In this document: positions 40,770 to 50,065 of the stretch, in pieces | Position numbering within the stretch: position 1 is the first letter of the stretch | How the letters are laid out: every line of letters begins with the position of its first letter | Assembly: GCF_001407835.1 (NCBI RefSeq) | Contig: NZ_CYUO01000004.1 | Location: 478,770 to 542,769, forward strand | DNA: 64,000 bases | Reading direction: 5' to 3' | DNA from: Lagierella massiliensis | GTDB lineage: Bacteria > Bacillota > Clostridia > Tissierellales > Peptoniphilaceae | The notes under the pieces: model-generated | Database searches by the model: none | The model's input: the letters and a program-made list of their open reading frames with translations, nothing else | Told to the model about the DNA's origin: nothing | Program-made: the position numbers and the translations under genes

Positions 40770-40823
40770 ACGAGATTCATCGACTCAAAAATTCCTTTCG
40801 AAATTTTTTCGCTCAGAATGAAA
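40770..40823 (-). repeat. REP-like dispersed repeat, long form, diverged
   Basis: It opens ACGAGATTCATCGACTC, has an AATTCC..GGAATT-like centre (ATTCCTTTCGAAATTT) and ends CGCTCAGAATGA. It is an inverted, diverged copy of the units at 55946-55998 and 56365-56417. The rest of the 40665-40920 gap holds only a -10-like TATGAT (40883) for the next gene. Confidence 0.8.
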
Positions 40824-40920
40824 GTTATAACATCTTTTGTCTTTGTTCTCTTCTTAACTTATAGTTTAAAAATACCCTTCAATATGATACACTTAATGGA
40901 GAAAATGGAAGGATTAGGTC

Positions 40921-41301
40921 ATGACAAAGGGAGATAAAATACTCATTTCAGCCATCGTTATTATATCTTTACTGTCCTATGTGATTATATATATGACAGG
41001 CAGTAAGGATAGTGATAAATATATTTCGGTACAGGTTAATGGTGCTGAATTTAAAAGACTTACTTTTACATCTAAAAATGATTCTTATAAATACAAACTC
41101 GATACTGATGGGGGTTTAAATATTATAGAGGTAAAGGGCGATAAGGTTCGTATGATTGAAGCGGACTGTCCTGATAAATTATGTGTTCACCAAGGATATA
41201 TTTCCAGAGTGGGCGAGGTTTTAGTCTGCATTCCAAATAAGGTTGTAGTAGAGATAAAGAGTGACGACAGTGAAAAAGAATTGGATGGTATTAACTATTG
41301 A
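40921..41301 (+). CDS. NusG domain II-containing membrane-anchored protein
   Basis: 126 residues. One N-terminal membrane helix (about 7-26) is followed by a small extracellular beta-barrel (about 35-122) of the NusG_II type, with the typical ADCPDKLCVHQGYI and VLVCIPNKVVVEI segments. The two Cys in DCPDKLC and one in VCIPN are conserved in this family, whose role is unknown. It commonly precedes a Gx transporter gene, as here, where the TTG start of the next gene overlaps its stop. Confidence 0.88.
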   Translation: MTKGDKILISAIVIISLLSYVIIYMTGSKDSDKYISVQVNGAEFKRLTFTSKNDSYKYKLDTDGGLNIIEVKGDKVRMIEADCPDKLCVHQGYISRVGEVLVCIPNKVVVEIKSDDSEKELDGINY

Positions 41302-41801
41302 GAAAGACTGTAAAATTAGGAATTTTGATATCATTTGCAATAATAATATCCCTTTTTGAAAGTATGATGCCCATACCGATTCCAGTGCCAGGAGTAAAGC
41401 TTGGTCTTTCTAATATAGTTCTGTTGGTTACTTTATTACTTTTTGGACTAAAAGAGGGATTTATTGTTGCCGTATCAAAATCTGTATTAATGGTTTTGGT
41501 GTCAGGAAGGCTTGGGGCACTTCCATATAGTCTTGCAGGAACTATGTTTGCAATGATATCCATGTACCTATCTTATAAATATTTAAGCAAGTGGCTAAGT
41601 TTAATAGGGATTAGTGAAATAGGATCGTTATTTTTCAATTTAGGTCAACTTCTTGTTGCAAGTTTTATTTTGAACAATATGAAGATTTTGTTATATCTTC
41701 CGGCAATGGCTTTAATGGGGGTTGTAACTGGATATATAGTTGGAATTACTTCTAAATTTGTTTTGGAAAGACTTAAAAAAGGAGATATAAATGTCAGATG
41801 A
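41298..41801 (+). CDS. Gx transporter family / heptaprenyl diphosphate synthase component I-like membrane protein
   Basis: 167 residues, five to six membrane helices, with the family segment PIPVPGVKLGLSNIVLL (about 28-44) and GRLGALPYSLAGT. It uses a TTG start overlapping the previous stop codon, with GGATGG upstream. The family is often named after HepPPS component I, but its membrane topology resembles ECF S-components, so a vitamin or small-solute uptake role is also plausible. No polyprenyl synthase component II lies nearby in this window. The end overlaps radC by 11 bases. Confidence 0.82.
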   Translation: MRKTVKLGILISFAIIISLFESMMPIPIPVPGVKLGLSNIVLLVTLLLFGLKEGFIVAVSKSVLMVLVSGRLGALPYSLAGTMFAMISMYLSYKYLSKWLSLIGISEIGSLFFNLGQLLVASFILNNMKILLYLPAMALMGVVTGYIVGITSKFVLERLKKGDINVR

Positions 41802-42585
41802 TAGGATTAGGGAAACACCTATTTTAATCATAGAAAAGGATATGGGTAAGACAAATCTTGACTGTGAAAATGAAGGATTAAAAAGGGACAATTCTACTAA
41901 GAAGATGAAGACGATGAAGGAGTTTTCCACTTTTGATAGACCAAGAGAAAAGATGAGGGACTACGGTGCAAAAGCTCTTTCTGAACAGGAACTTATGGCG
42001 ATTTTACTTGGCACTGGGACAAAGAAATTAAATGCTTTGGAACTTGCGTCAAAGGTTCTTGAAGAGATAGAGAGTCAAAATAATTTTAATGATATTACTC
42101 TTGATGAACTGATGAAGATTGAAGGGATAAAGCTTTCAAAGGGTTCAACTGTTATAGCTGCGATAGAACTTGTGAAAAGACTCAACATCAGGCAGTCGAC
42201 AAAAGATCACTATAAAATTGACAGTCCAGAGTCTTTAGCTAAAATTTTTATGCATAAACTATCTGGAGAACTGAGGGAATATTTTTATGTTATTTTACTT
42301 AATACTAAAAATGTAATTATTTCAGCTGAAGAGATTTCAATAGGAACTTTAAGTTCTTCATTAGTTCATCCAAGAGAGGTTTTTAAGCCTGCAATTAAAA
42401 AGAGTGCTAAGTCGATTATACTTTTACATAATCATCCAAGTGGCGATATTACACCCAGCAATGAAGATATTAAACTAACTCTAAGGCTTGAGGAGGCTGG
42501 TAAGCTTCTTGGGATTGAAGTTTTAGACCATCTTATAATTGGCGATGGAAAATATTTAAGTTTTAAAGAAAAATCATATTTTTAA
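41791..42585 (+). CDS. radC: RadC-family JAB-domain protein
   Basis: 264 residues. After a charged N-terminal extension of about 38 residues, the classic RadC opening DRPREKMRDYGAKALSEQELMAILLGTG begins (helix-hairpin-helix region about 50-135; quoted motif truncated to DRPREKMRDYGAKALS here). The JAMM metal site follows: HNHPSGDITPSNED with downstream LDHLIIGDG. The biochemical role of RadC is unclear despite its DNA-repair name. The start at 41791 follows AAGGAG by 7 bases. It precedes mreB by 10 bases, the usual radC-mreBCD arrangement. Confidence 0.92.
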   Translation: MSDDRIRETPILIIEKDMGKTNLDCENEGLKRDNSTKKMKTMKEFSTFDRPREKMRDYGAKALSEQELMAILLGTGTKKLNALELASKVLEEIESQNNFNDITLDELMKIEGIKLSKGSTVIAAIELVKRLNIRQSTKDHYKIDSPESLAKIFMHKLSGELREYFYVILLNTKNVIISAEEISIGTLSSSLVHPREVFKPAIKKSAKSIILLHNHPSGDITPSNEDIKLTLRLEEAGKLLGIEVLDHLIIGDGKYLSFKEKSYF

Positions 42586-42595
42586 GGAGTAAATT

Positions 42596-43627
42596 ATGGC
42601 AACATTTATAAAGTTTTTTCCAAAGGACATAGGAATAGATTTAGGTAGTTCAAATACCATTATCACCGACATTAACGGAAATATTTTGGTTAAGGAACCT
42701 TCTGTAGTTGCCATCGACTTAAAGACTTACGAGGTACTTGCAGTAGGTGTTGAAGCTAAAAATATGATTGGAAAGACTCCAGAAAACATCATGGCGGTAA
42801 GACCTCTTGAAAATGGAGTGATTTCAGATTTTGAACTAACAAGGGCAATGCTTGAGTTTTTTATTAAAAAAGCAAACTCTGCTTTTTCAGTTTTTCAACC
42901 AAAGGCTGTTGTAACAGTTCCTTCTTTTCTAACTGATATTGAAAAGAGGGCTGTTGAAGACGTTGTAATCTATGCTGGTTGTAGAGATGTGAAACTTCTT
43001 GATGAAAATATTGCATCTGCCATTGGAATGGGAATTGATATAAACGAACCAAAGGGAAATCTTATTCTAAATATAGGTGCTGGAACAATTCAAGTGTCTG
43101 TGGTTTCTCTTGCAGGTGTAGTTTCTTCAAGCGCAAGAAAGTATGGTGGAGACAATGTTGAGAGAAATATTAAAAAGTATATTAAGAAAAAGTATAACTT
43201 TGTCATAGGAGATAGTACAGCAGAATATTTAAAAAATAATATAATTAGTATAAAGATACATGAACAGGATAAATCAGCAACAATAAGTGGAAAGGATTTG
43301 GTATCTGGCATGCCAAAGGTAGCAAATATTACTTCAAGTGATTTATTGGACTGTGTTTTACCACTTGTAAATGAAGTTCATACCTGTATCAGAGATGTAC
43401 TTGAAAAAACTCCACCTGAAATATCGGGAGAGGTTATATATGACGGAGTTAAGATATGTGGTGGAATGGCGGAGCTTTCTGGACTTGTGGAATCGATAAA
43501 GGACAACTTGGAGATAAACGCATATGTGGTGGAAAATCCAATGAAGGTGACAGGAGTTGGAATAGGCAAAGCCTTAACTCTTTTAAAGGGAAGAAAGAGG
43601 TTTATATTTAGAAAAAATGATGTATAG
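42596..43627 (+). CDS. mreB: Rod-shape actin homologue MreB
   Basis: 343 residues. The actin-fold phosphate motifs are GIDLGSSNTIITD (about 13-25) and LNIGAGTIQVSVVSL (about 155-170), with adenosine motif ICGGMAELSG near the C-terminus. It polymerises under the membrane and guides the elongasome. AAGGAG precedes the ATG. It is followed by mreC (11-base overlap), mreD and PBP2: a complete elongation cluster, which argues that this organism is rod-shaped or elongates before dividing. Confidence 0.95.
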   Translation: MATFIKFFPKDIGIDLGSSNTIITDINGNILVKEPSVVAIDLKTYEVLAVGVEAKNMIGKTPENIMAVRPLENGVISDFELTRAMLEFFIKKANSAFSVFQPKAVVTVPSFLTDIEKRAVEDVVIYAGCRDVKLLDENIASAIGMGIDINEPKGNLILNIGAGTIQVSVVSLAGVVSSSARKYGGDNVERNIKKYIKKKYNFVIGDSTAEYLKNNIISIKIHEQDKSATISGKDLVSGMPKVANITSSDLLDCVLPLVNEVHTCIRDVLEKTPPEISGEVIYDGVKICGGMAELSGLVESIKDNLEINAYVVENPMKVTGVGIGKALTLLKGRKRFIFRKNDV

Positions 43628-44489
43628 AGATTTTAGAAACAATAATAAAAAAAGAAAATTAACTGTTTTTATTGTAGTATGTCTATTCTTGATTTCTTTA
43701 ATAGGAACAAGCAATGGAAACAATAAGGTCATAGATTTTGGTGGAAATGTTCTATCTTCAATAACCACTCCTATTTCTAAAGTGTTTTATTTTACTTCAT
43801 CAAAGGTAATAGATGGAATTGAATTTATTTTTGGCTCAAGGGCAATGAGAGATGAAAATGAAAGGCTGAGTAAAGAGAACTTGACCTTGAAAGATCAAAA
43901 TGCAAATATGCAAAAGATTATAGATAATCAAAAATATCTAAAGGATGAGTATGATTTATTATCTAAAAAAGATGAACAACTTGTAAAAGCTTCTATCGTG
44001 GGAGTAGATTCATCAAATCTATATGACAGATTTACAATTGATAAAGGGAAAAAGGACAAAATTCAAATAAACGATCCTGTAGTGCAAGGGGTTATAGGAG
44101 AGGACTCTTCAATTGTTGAAGGGCTTCTTGGAGTTGTTACTGATGTTGGACATAACTATGCAAAAGTTTCTTCAATAGCAAGTTCGAACAAGGGAACCTC
44201 TTTTAAGACCTCAAGAAGTGATGCTGTTGGGGTTATAAAGGGCAGTGAAGACGGCTATCTAAAGGGTATTATGTACAAGACCTCTGCGGATATTGCAGTT
44301 GGAGACAAAGTGTACACATCAGGTCTTGGTGGAACATATCCTCCAGATATTTATATCGGACAAGTTAAAGAAATATTTAAAGATGATACCAATACGATAA
44401 AAGAAGTAAAGATAGAGTCTGCAGTGAATTTTAATAAAATTTACAGAGTATTGGTTTTGAAAAATTTGAGAGAAGAAGAAAATGAATAG
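43617..44489 (+). CDS. mreC: Rod-shape-determining protein MreC
   Basis: 290 residues: short basic N-terminus, one membrane helix (about 15-33), a coiled-coil (about 70-115) and a double beta-barrel extracellular domain (about 120-285) with the family segments YDRFTIDKGKKDKI, VVQGV and VYTSGLGGTYPPDIYIGQV. It links MreB to PBP2 outside the membrane. It overlaps mreB and mreD. Confidence 0.94.
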   Translation: MMYRDFRNNNKKRKLTVFIVVCLFLISLIGTSNGNNKVIDFGGNVLSSITTPISKVFYFTSSKVIDGIEFIFGSRAMRDENERLSKENLTLKDQNANMQKIIDNQKYLKDEYDLLSKKDEQLVKASIVGVDSSNLYDRFTIDKGKKDKIQINDPVVQGVIGEDSSIVEGLLGVVTDVGHNYAKVSSIASSNKGTSFKTSRSDAVGVIKGSEDGYLKGIMYKTSADIAVGDKVYTSGLGGTYPPDIYIGQVKEIFKDDTNTIKEVKIESAVNFNKIYRVLVLKNLREEENE

Positions 44490-44970
44490 ATACAAGATAT
44501 TTTTAGTGATAATATTAAACACATTATTACAGACGGTGCTATTTAATAGAATAAATATTTTTGGAATTAACCCAAATATTACGATTCCCATAGTGGTTGC
44601 ACTATCATTGGGCTTTGGAGCCTACACAGGGGGTTTTTCTGGCCTTGTTATAGGGCTGTTGGAAGATATATTATTTGGAAATGTACTTGGAGTTAGGGCT
44701 TTAATATACTTTGTAATAGGTTTTTTAATAGGATATTCAGAAATGGGAATTAACAGAGATGACATTAGAACAGGTTTTCTGCTTACAGCTGTTTCTACTG
44801 TGGCATCTTTTGTATTGACAATTGTTATAGGAAGAATTATTGGTGACACCTTTAGTTTTAAACTTTCAATCTTTCCTATGATAATAGAACTTATCTTAAA
44901 CTCTCTATGCTATTTTCCAATATTTTTGTTATTTCAAAGGTTTTTTGAATTTCCAAAGTTTAGAATATAG
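44482..44970 (+). CDS. mreD: Rod-shape-determining protein MreD
   Basis: 162 residues with five predicted membrane helices. Typical features are an opening hydrophobic hairpin, INPNITIPIVVALSLGFG and GFSGLVIGLLEDILFGNVLG. The family is poorly conserved and is identified by topology plus position between mreC and PBP2. It starts inside the end of mreC (8-base overlap). Confidence 0.9.
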   Translation: MNRYKIFLVIILNTLLQTVLFNRINIFGINPNITIPIVVALSLGFGAYTGGFSGLVIGLLEDILFGNVLGVRALIYFVIGFLIGYSEMGINRDDIRTGFLLTAVSTVASFVLTIVIGRIIGDTFSFKLSIFPMIIELILNSLCYFPIFLLFQRFFEFPKFRI

Positions 44971-44978
44971 GTGTTAAT

Positions 44979-47900
44979 ATGAAAAAAATATTAAAAAATT
45001 TTTTGAATGGAACTGACAAAAAAGATAGATTTTTTATTACGAAAGTCATTCTATGGATTTTAATGATAGTTCTTTTTCTAAAGCTATTTTATTTAACCAT
45101 AGTAAAAGGCGATTACTATAGAGATATGTCTGAAAACACAAGAATAAGAGACGTTGAAATAGCAGCTCCAAGGGGAAACATCTATGATAGAAATGGAGAA
45201 ATTCTTGCGACCAATAAAACGGTTTTTACAGCCAGTATATTAAAGAATGAATTTTTGGAACATGATATAGAAGAAAGAAATAAAAACTTGAGGGACTTGA
45301 GTAGACTTTTGGAACTTGATGGATCTAATGTAAATCCCGATTATGTACTTTCCTTAAATCTAATAAAATATAAAGACAAGAAGTCATATAGTAGTGAAGA
45401 ACTCAGTCCAATGGAAAAAATGATAGAGATTATAAAGGACAATGATATTCTTAAAACTTTAATCTACAAAGAAGAAGAACATAAGGGATATAAGTACAGA
45501 GTTATAGATACTATTTCAAAGTCAATGAGAAATAAAGGCATTGACTTACCTATTATGTCTAAAAATGGAAAGATAGAATTTGTAAATCCTGAAGGCTCAA
45601 AGTTCTTAAATGAAAATTCCTATTATGAGGGAGAGCCAGTCTACGAATTTTTAGGTAGGGTACTTAATAAAGATGAAGGTATTATTAGAAATATACTTAA
45701 TCATCCCGTTGGACGAAAGCTTGCCTTTGAACAATTAGAGGAGTCAAACCTTGAAGAGAATTTGGAACTTGTACCAATGGGATTTCAAGATGAAATGGCA
45801 CTTTGGGAAACAAAGTCGAAGCTTGCCAAGGAATATCCTGAAATTACGGAGAAATCATCTGCAAAAGATGACTTTGTAGCCATTGTAAAAAAATCTTCCT
45901 TAGATGAGTTAATTTCAAATGTAACTATTAATTCAAAAGAGGAGGAACAGATAAAAGTTCCAGCAAAGTACGCCTTGGAACTACTGGATAAAAATAATAT
46001 AAAACACAATCTGAAAGTTGTTTTAGATGAACAAGATCCTAATCACCCTGTTGCTAATATGGAATATAGGGATGATGATAAACACGAATTAAACGCAAAA
46101 GACATGTTGATATCTTTACTCAATGAAAACAAATTGATGTCTGAATTTATAACAAATGAAGATATTAAGTACATTGCGCAAAGTATCAATACAAATAAAA
46201 ATATTATTCCATCAATTTCTGTCAAGGATTGGACCTATTCATATGAAAAAAATATTGATGATATGTATGAAAGATTTAAGCTTGATAGAAAAAAAGACAA
46301 TATAAAAAAACTTTACAAAGAGATTATAGAATACTATGAACTTGAAGACTATGAGCTATATGATCAATACAACATATTAAAACTTTATGATCTCATAAAT
46401 AAGCATGGAGATTTGAGATATGTTCCCCTTGACTTAACATATAATCTATCGGAAGTGACATTTGCTTCAATTGAAGAGAGATTTCCAATGGGTTCAGGAA
46501 TAATTGTCGACTCTGAACCTATAAGATATTACCCTGAAGGTTCCCTTGCATCTCATACAATTGGATATATCGGAAAAATTTCTACGGAAGTTGAAAAAAA
46601 CGAATATCTTTCTGATGAAAATTACAACTTGGCATCACTAATTGGTAAAAATGGAATTGAGGAAAGCCAAGAGCGTCAGTTAAAGGGAGTTAATGGAAGT
46701 AGAAGAGTGAAGGTTGATAATCGTGGTAATGTTACAGAGGTCTTAGGAGAGACGAAACCAACACCAGGAAATGACGTATATGTATCACTTGACAAAAACA
46801 TTCAAAAAGTTGCAGAGGACGCACTTAAAGAAACTATAAATTCACTTCAAACAGACAATGTGTTCAACTCCAAATGGGGAGATGTAAATTTTGTAAACTC
46901 AAATACCACAGGGCAATATAAAGATGCAAGTTCAGGCTCAGTTGTAGTATTAAATGCAAAGACTGGGCAGCTTGTTGCCCTTGCAAATGCACCAGATATA
47001 AACTTAAATATGTTTTCAACGGGAATATCTGCTTCTGATTGGAAAAATCTATTCCCTAAAGACGAAAGAGATTTACTTGCTCCAAGACCACTTTTAAATA
47101 TGGCACTTCAATCTGCTATACAGCCTGGTTCAACCTTTAAACTCGCCACATCACTTGCAGGTCTTGAAACGGGACTTAACCCAGACTACACAATAAAATG
47201 TCAAGGTTTTATTGAAGTTGGAGGAAGAACATTCCAAGATGCAATTTGGGGACTCAACAGAGGAGTCCATGGAAATGAAGGTACAAGAGAAGCCATTAGA
47301 GACTCATGTAACTACTACTTCTACAACTTGGCCCTTGGAGTGGATAAGGGTTCTAAAGAAAATGGACCTTATAAACTAAGCGTAGATGATGTAGCAAAAT
47401 ATGCAAAGATACTTGGACTTGGAGAAAAGACAGGAATAGACATAAATATTCCTAAAGAAACTATGGGAACACTACCAGATAGGAATATAAAGAAGGCAAC
47501 CTATAGAAATTTATATAAAAGTTTCTTAGAGGAAAATTCGAAAAAATATTTAGTTGAATCCAATATAAAAAAAGAAGAATTAGAAGAAAAAATTCAAACT
47601 ATGCTAAAGTGGATTGACGAAAAAGAAGTTCCATCTGAAACTGAAATTGTAAGAAGACTTAAAGAACTTGGATTTGATACAGTTAAAGTTGTAGGTGACT
47701 CAAAACAAAATTTCCCAGCACAGATAAAGTATATCTATATTGACCAATCAAATTGGCTTGTGGGAGATAGTTTGAACGTAGTAATCGGTCAGGGACAAAA
47801 TGCCTACAGTCCTATTCAAATGGCAAGATACATGGCGACTATTGCAAATGGAGGAACGAAAAACAAGGTTTCAGTTGTAGACGAGGTAAAAGATCCAATT

Positions 47901-48269
47901 AGTGGTAGGGTTATTTACAAAAACAGTCCTACTGGCAAGAAAATAGAAATCGAAGACTTTTCAGCCCTACAAGTTATAAAAGAAGGTGCCAATATGGCGG
48001 CTAATGAAGGTCATACAGGTAGAGTTTTAGGCAAACTTCCATTTGAAATGGGTGTTAAGTCGGGAACTGCAGAAGTTGGATTTACAAATCCAGTTACCCA
48101 CAAGCCATATAGCGACTATGGATGGATGATAGGATTTGCACCTTACGATAACCCAGAGTATGTTATCGCTGCAGTAGTAACACAATCAGGTACAAGTATG
48201 AACATCAGTCCGATGATAAGAGAGATTATGGGAGCTTGTCTTGAAGCCTCTCCAAAGGAAAACAAATGA
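44979..48269 (+). CDS. Penicillin-binding protein 2 (elongasome transpeptidase), unusually long
   Basis: 1096 residues; E. coli PBP2 has 633. A membrane helix (about 22-42) is followed by RDVEIAAPRGNIYDRNG, then a dimerisation region expanded by several hundred residues of charged sequence (about 90-480). The transpeptidase domain is intact: Ser718 in PGSTFK, Ser776 in DSCNYY and Lys1027 in VKSGTAEV. A further 90-residue insert (about 830-915) lies inside the transpeptidase domain. It cross-links peptidoglycan during elongation with MreBCD. The start follows AGGTG; the end overlaps the RNase G gene. Confidence 0.93.
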   Translation: MKKILKNFLNGTDKKDRFFITKVILWILMIVLFLKLFYLTIVKGDYYRDMSENTRIRDVEIAAPRGNIYDRNGEILATNKTVFTASILKNEFLEHDIEERNKNLRDLSRLLELDGSNVNPDYVLSLNLIKYKDKKSYSSEELSPMEKMIEIIKDNDILKTLIYKEEEHKGYKYRVIDTISKSMRNKGIDLPIMSKNGKIEFVNPEGSKFLNENSYYEGEPVYEFLGRVLNKDEGIIRNILNHPVGRKLAFEQLEESNLEENLELVPMGFQDEMALWETKSKLAKEYPEITEKSSAKDDFVAIVKKSSLDELISNVTINSKEEEQIKVPAKYALELLDKNNIKHNLKVVLDEQDPNHPVANMEYRDDDKHELNAKDMLISLLNENKLMSEFITNEDIKYIAQSINTNKNIIPSISVKDWTYSYEKNIDDMYERFKLDRKKDNIKKLYKEIIEYYELEDYELYDQYNILKLYDLINKHGDLRYVPLDLTYNLSEVTFASIEERFPMGSGIIVDSEPIRYYPEGSLASHTIGYIGKISTEVEKNEYLSDENYNLASLIGKNGIEESQERQLKGVNGSRRVKVDNRGNVTEVLGETKPTPGNDVYVSLDKNIQKVAEDALKETINSLQTDNVFNSKWGDVNFVNSNTTGQYKDASSGSVVVLNAKTGQLVALANAPDINLNMFSTGISASDWKNLFPKDERDLLAPRPLLNMALQSAIQPGSTFKLATSLAGLETGLNPDYTIKCQGFIEVGGRTFQDAIWGLNRGVHGNEGTREAIRDSCNYYFYNLALGVDKGSKENGPYKLSVDDVAKYAKILGLGEKTGIDINIPKETMGTLPDRNIKKATYRNLYKSFLEENSKKYLVESNIKKEELEEKIQTMLKWIDEKEVPSETEIVRRLKELGFDTVKVVGDSKQNFPAQIKYIYIDQSNWLVGDSLNVVIGQGQNAYSPIQMARYMATIANGGTKNKVSVVDEVKDPISGRVIYKNSPTGKKIEIEDFSALQVIKEGANMAANEGHTGRVLGKLPFEMGVKSGTAEVGFTNPVTHKPYSDYGWMIGFAPYDNPEYVIAAVVTQSGTSMNISPMIREIMGACLEASPKENK

Positions 48270-49315
48270 TAAAATACTTTGTAGAAAATCAAAAAGATGG
48301 TCTAATAGTTGGCGCCATAAATGAAAACAAATTACAAAATATTTTAAAAATCACAAATAAAGAGGGTATCTTTATTGCAAGAGTGGAAAGAAAGATGCCA
48401 AACTACAATGGATATATAATTTCTCTAAACGACAAGAACAAGGGTCTTCTTGATGAAAATAAAACTACTAAAGATGTAAAGTTAGGAGACTTTGTGATAG
48501 TAGGCCTTTATAAAAAGACAACAGAAGATAAATTGGATAAATACACTATGAACTACTCTATTCCTGGGCGTTACATTGTGTATTATCCAAACTCAAACAA
48601 GATAAATGTGTCGAAAAAAATACCTGATGTTGAAAGAAAAATCCTCATCGAAAAAACAAAAGTTAATAATATTGAAGGTGTAGATTTAAGGACAAATGCC
48701 TATAGAGTAAATTTTTCTAAAATTTTAAAAGAGTACGAAAGGCTTATAAAGGTAAATGAAAAAATTTTACAGGAATCAAACTTTTTACCTATACCACGAA
48801 AATTATTTACATCCTACAAAAATCTTTTTTCCATATTGGAAGATAAAGAAAATATCCTTGTAAACGATAGAGAGATTTATAAATTTTTAGAAAAGTATTT
48901 GGATGAAAGCCACATTAAGTTTGATGAAAATTATTCATATAAATTTGATGGTGAAATAGAAGAGGATTTGGTGAACTTTAAGAGAGGAATCCTGCCCTTA
49001 CCAAGTGGTGGAAATATCATAGTTGAAAAGACGAAGGCGATGACAGTTGTAGATGTAAATGGAATTGGAGATAAAAATTTCTTAAATACTAACAAAGAGG
49101 CGGTTATCGAAACCCTACGAGTTATTGAAGTCTTAAACCTACATGGAATTATTGTGGTTGATGCCATTACAATGAATTGGGAAGATGAAAAATTACTTTT
49201 TAATTTTATTGAAGAAAGATTAAAGATGTATCCAAAAATGAAATTTCATGGAATTACAAAATTAGGTCTTTTAGAATTCACAAAATCTGCAATCACTGTT
49301 GACATTTCAAGATAA
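48266..49315 (+). CDS. rng: RNase E/G-family ribonuclease, C-terminally short
   Basis: 349 residues against 489 for E. coli RNase G. An S1-like N-terminal region (about 35-110, with RVERKMPNYNGYIISL) and the RNase E/G core are present, including likely catalytic Asp263 (VVDVNG) and Asp299 (VVDAITM). The protein ends about 50 residues later, without the CPxC Zn-link and small domain needed for tetramers in RNase E. It overlaps PBP2 by 4 bases (ATGA) and sits before rplU, a common location. It may act in RNA processing or turnover. Confidence 0.85.
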   Translation: MIKYFVENQKDGLIVGAINENKLQNILKITNKEGIFIARVERKMPNYNGYIISLNDKNKGLLDENKTTKDVKLGDFVIVGLYKKTTEDKLDKYTMNYSIPGRYIVYYPNSNKINVSKKIPDVERKILIEKTKVNNIEGVDLRTNAYRVNFSKILKEYERLIKVNEKILQESNFLPIPRKLFTSYKNLFSILEDKENILVNDREIYKFLEKYLDESHIKFDENYSYKFDGEIEEDLVNFKRGILPLPSGGNIIVEKTKAMTVVDVNGIGDKNFLNTNKEAVIETLRVIEVLNLHGIIVVDAITMNWEDEKLLFNFIEERLKMYPKMKFHGITKLGLLEFTKSAITVDISR

Positions 49316-49327
49316 TTGAAATATAAT
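49299..49327 (+). promoter_or_regulatory. Consensus promoter of the rplU operon
   Basis: TTGACA (49299-49304), exactly 17 bases, TATAAT (49322-49327): a perfect SigA-type promoter. The -35 lies inside the last codons of the RNase G gene. Confidence 0.92.
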
Positions 49328-49335
49328 AATCAAGT

Positions 49336-49402
49336 GTGTAACCGCACGATTCAGGTTTTAAAGCGAAGGCACCTGTGTCGGCGAGTCTTAATATGAGGAG
49401 GT
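49336..49402 (+). ncRNA. Ribosomal protein L21 leader
   Basis: The leader shows the L21-leader core: CCGCACGATTCAGG, AAGCGAAGGCACCTG and TGTCGGCGAGTC between the promoter and AGGAGGTG. CAGGT and ACCTG form one helix. It is the conserved autoregulatory element found ahead of rplU in Bacillota, thought to let free L21 repress its own synthesis. Confidence 0.9.
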
Positions 49403-49407
49403 GCACT

Positions 49408-49719
49408 ATGTACGCAATAATTGAAACAGGTGGAAAACAATTAAATGTTGAGGTTGGCAAAAGCTACAGAGTTGAAAAACTTAATGTATCTGAAGGAGAT
49501 ACTGTAGAATTTGACAAGGTCCTAATGATTTCTGATGGAGACGAACTTAAAGTAGGTAAACCAGTTGTTGAAGGAGCAAAAGTTAAAGCAACAGTTGAAG
49601 CTCAAGGTAAAAACAAGAAGGTTATCGTTTATAAGTTCAAAGCAAAAAAGAACTTCAGAAAGAAAAAAGGTCATCGTCAACCTTACACTCAAGTAAAAAT
49701 AGAAGCAATAGAAGGTTAA
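49408..49719 (+). CDS. rplU: 50S ribosomal protein L21
   Basis: 103 residues, the family length, with the opening [11 protein letters not shown] and the C-terminal [21 protein letters not shown] region (truncated here) ending in YTQVKIEAI. The start at 49408 follows GAGGAGGTG; any upstream in-frame start would read the L21 leader and is rejected. It binds 23S rRNA in the large subunit. First gene of rplU-prp-rpmA. Confidence 0.98.
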   Translation: MYAIIETGGKQLNVEVGKSYRVEKLNVSEGDTVEFDKVLMISDGDELKVGKPVVEGAKVKATVEAQGKNKKVIVYKFKAKKNFRKKKGHRQPYTQVKIEAIEG

Positions 49720-49720
49720 T

Positions 49721-50065
49721 ATGATTAAGGCTAAGATTATTATAAACAAAGCTAAAGATATTACAAGCGTTTCAGTAATGGGTCATGCGGACTCAAGTGA
49801 ATATGGCGAAGATATTATCTGTGCTGCTGTTTCTATATATCTTACCAACACAATAAGCACATTAACTGACATAGTTAAAGTAGAAGACTTTATAGAATAT
49901 GAGATTGGTGAGGGACATTTTTTATTAAATGTATACTATGACAATCTTTGTTTAGAAAAGAAAAAGGAAACTGCTTTAATATTAGAGAGTTTAAAATTAG
50001 CCTTGACTTCAGTTGAGGATTCATACGGGAAATACATTAAAATTGTAACTGAGGAGGTGCAATAA
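49721..50065 (+). CDS. prp: Ribosomal-processing cysteine protease Prp
   Basis: 114 residues. Catalytic His22 (VMGHA) and Cys34 (DIICAAVS) are at the same positions as in Staphylococcus aureus Prp. It removes the N-terminal extension of ribosomal protein L27 so that the mature tail can reach the peptidyl-transferase centre. The next gene encodes an L27 with exactly this extension. It starts 1 base after rplU and overlaps rpmA by one base. Confidence 0.95.
   Translation: MIKAKIIINKAKDITSVSVMGHADSSEYGEDIICAAVSIYLTNTISTLTDIVKVEDFIEYEIGEGHFLLNVYYDNLCLEKKKETALILESLKLALTSVEDSYGKYIKIVTEEVQ

Noticed and set aside
40665..40937. Open frame of 90 codons on the plus strand after ppk
   Set aside because: It runs through the ppk terminator and two REP-like repeats, has no ribosome site, and overlaps the start of the NusG-II gene. 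Its amino-acid sequence is translated repeat.
49375..49407. Upstream start for rplU
   Set aside because: The extra codons are the L21 leader RNA; AGGAGGTG and family alignment fix the start at 49408.
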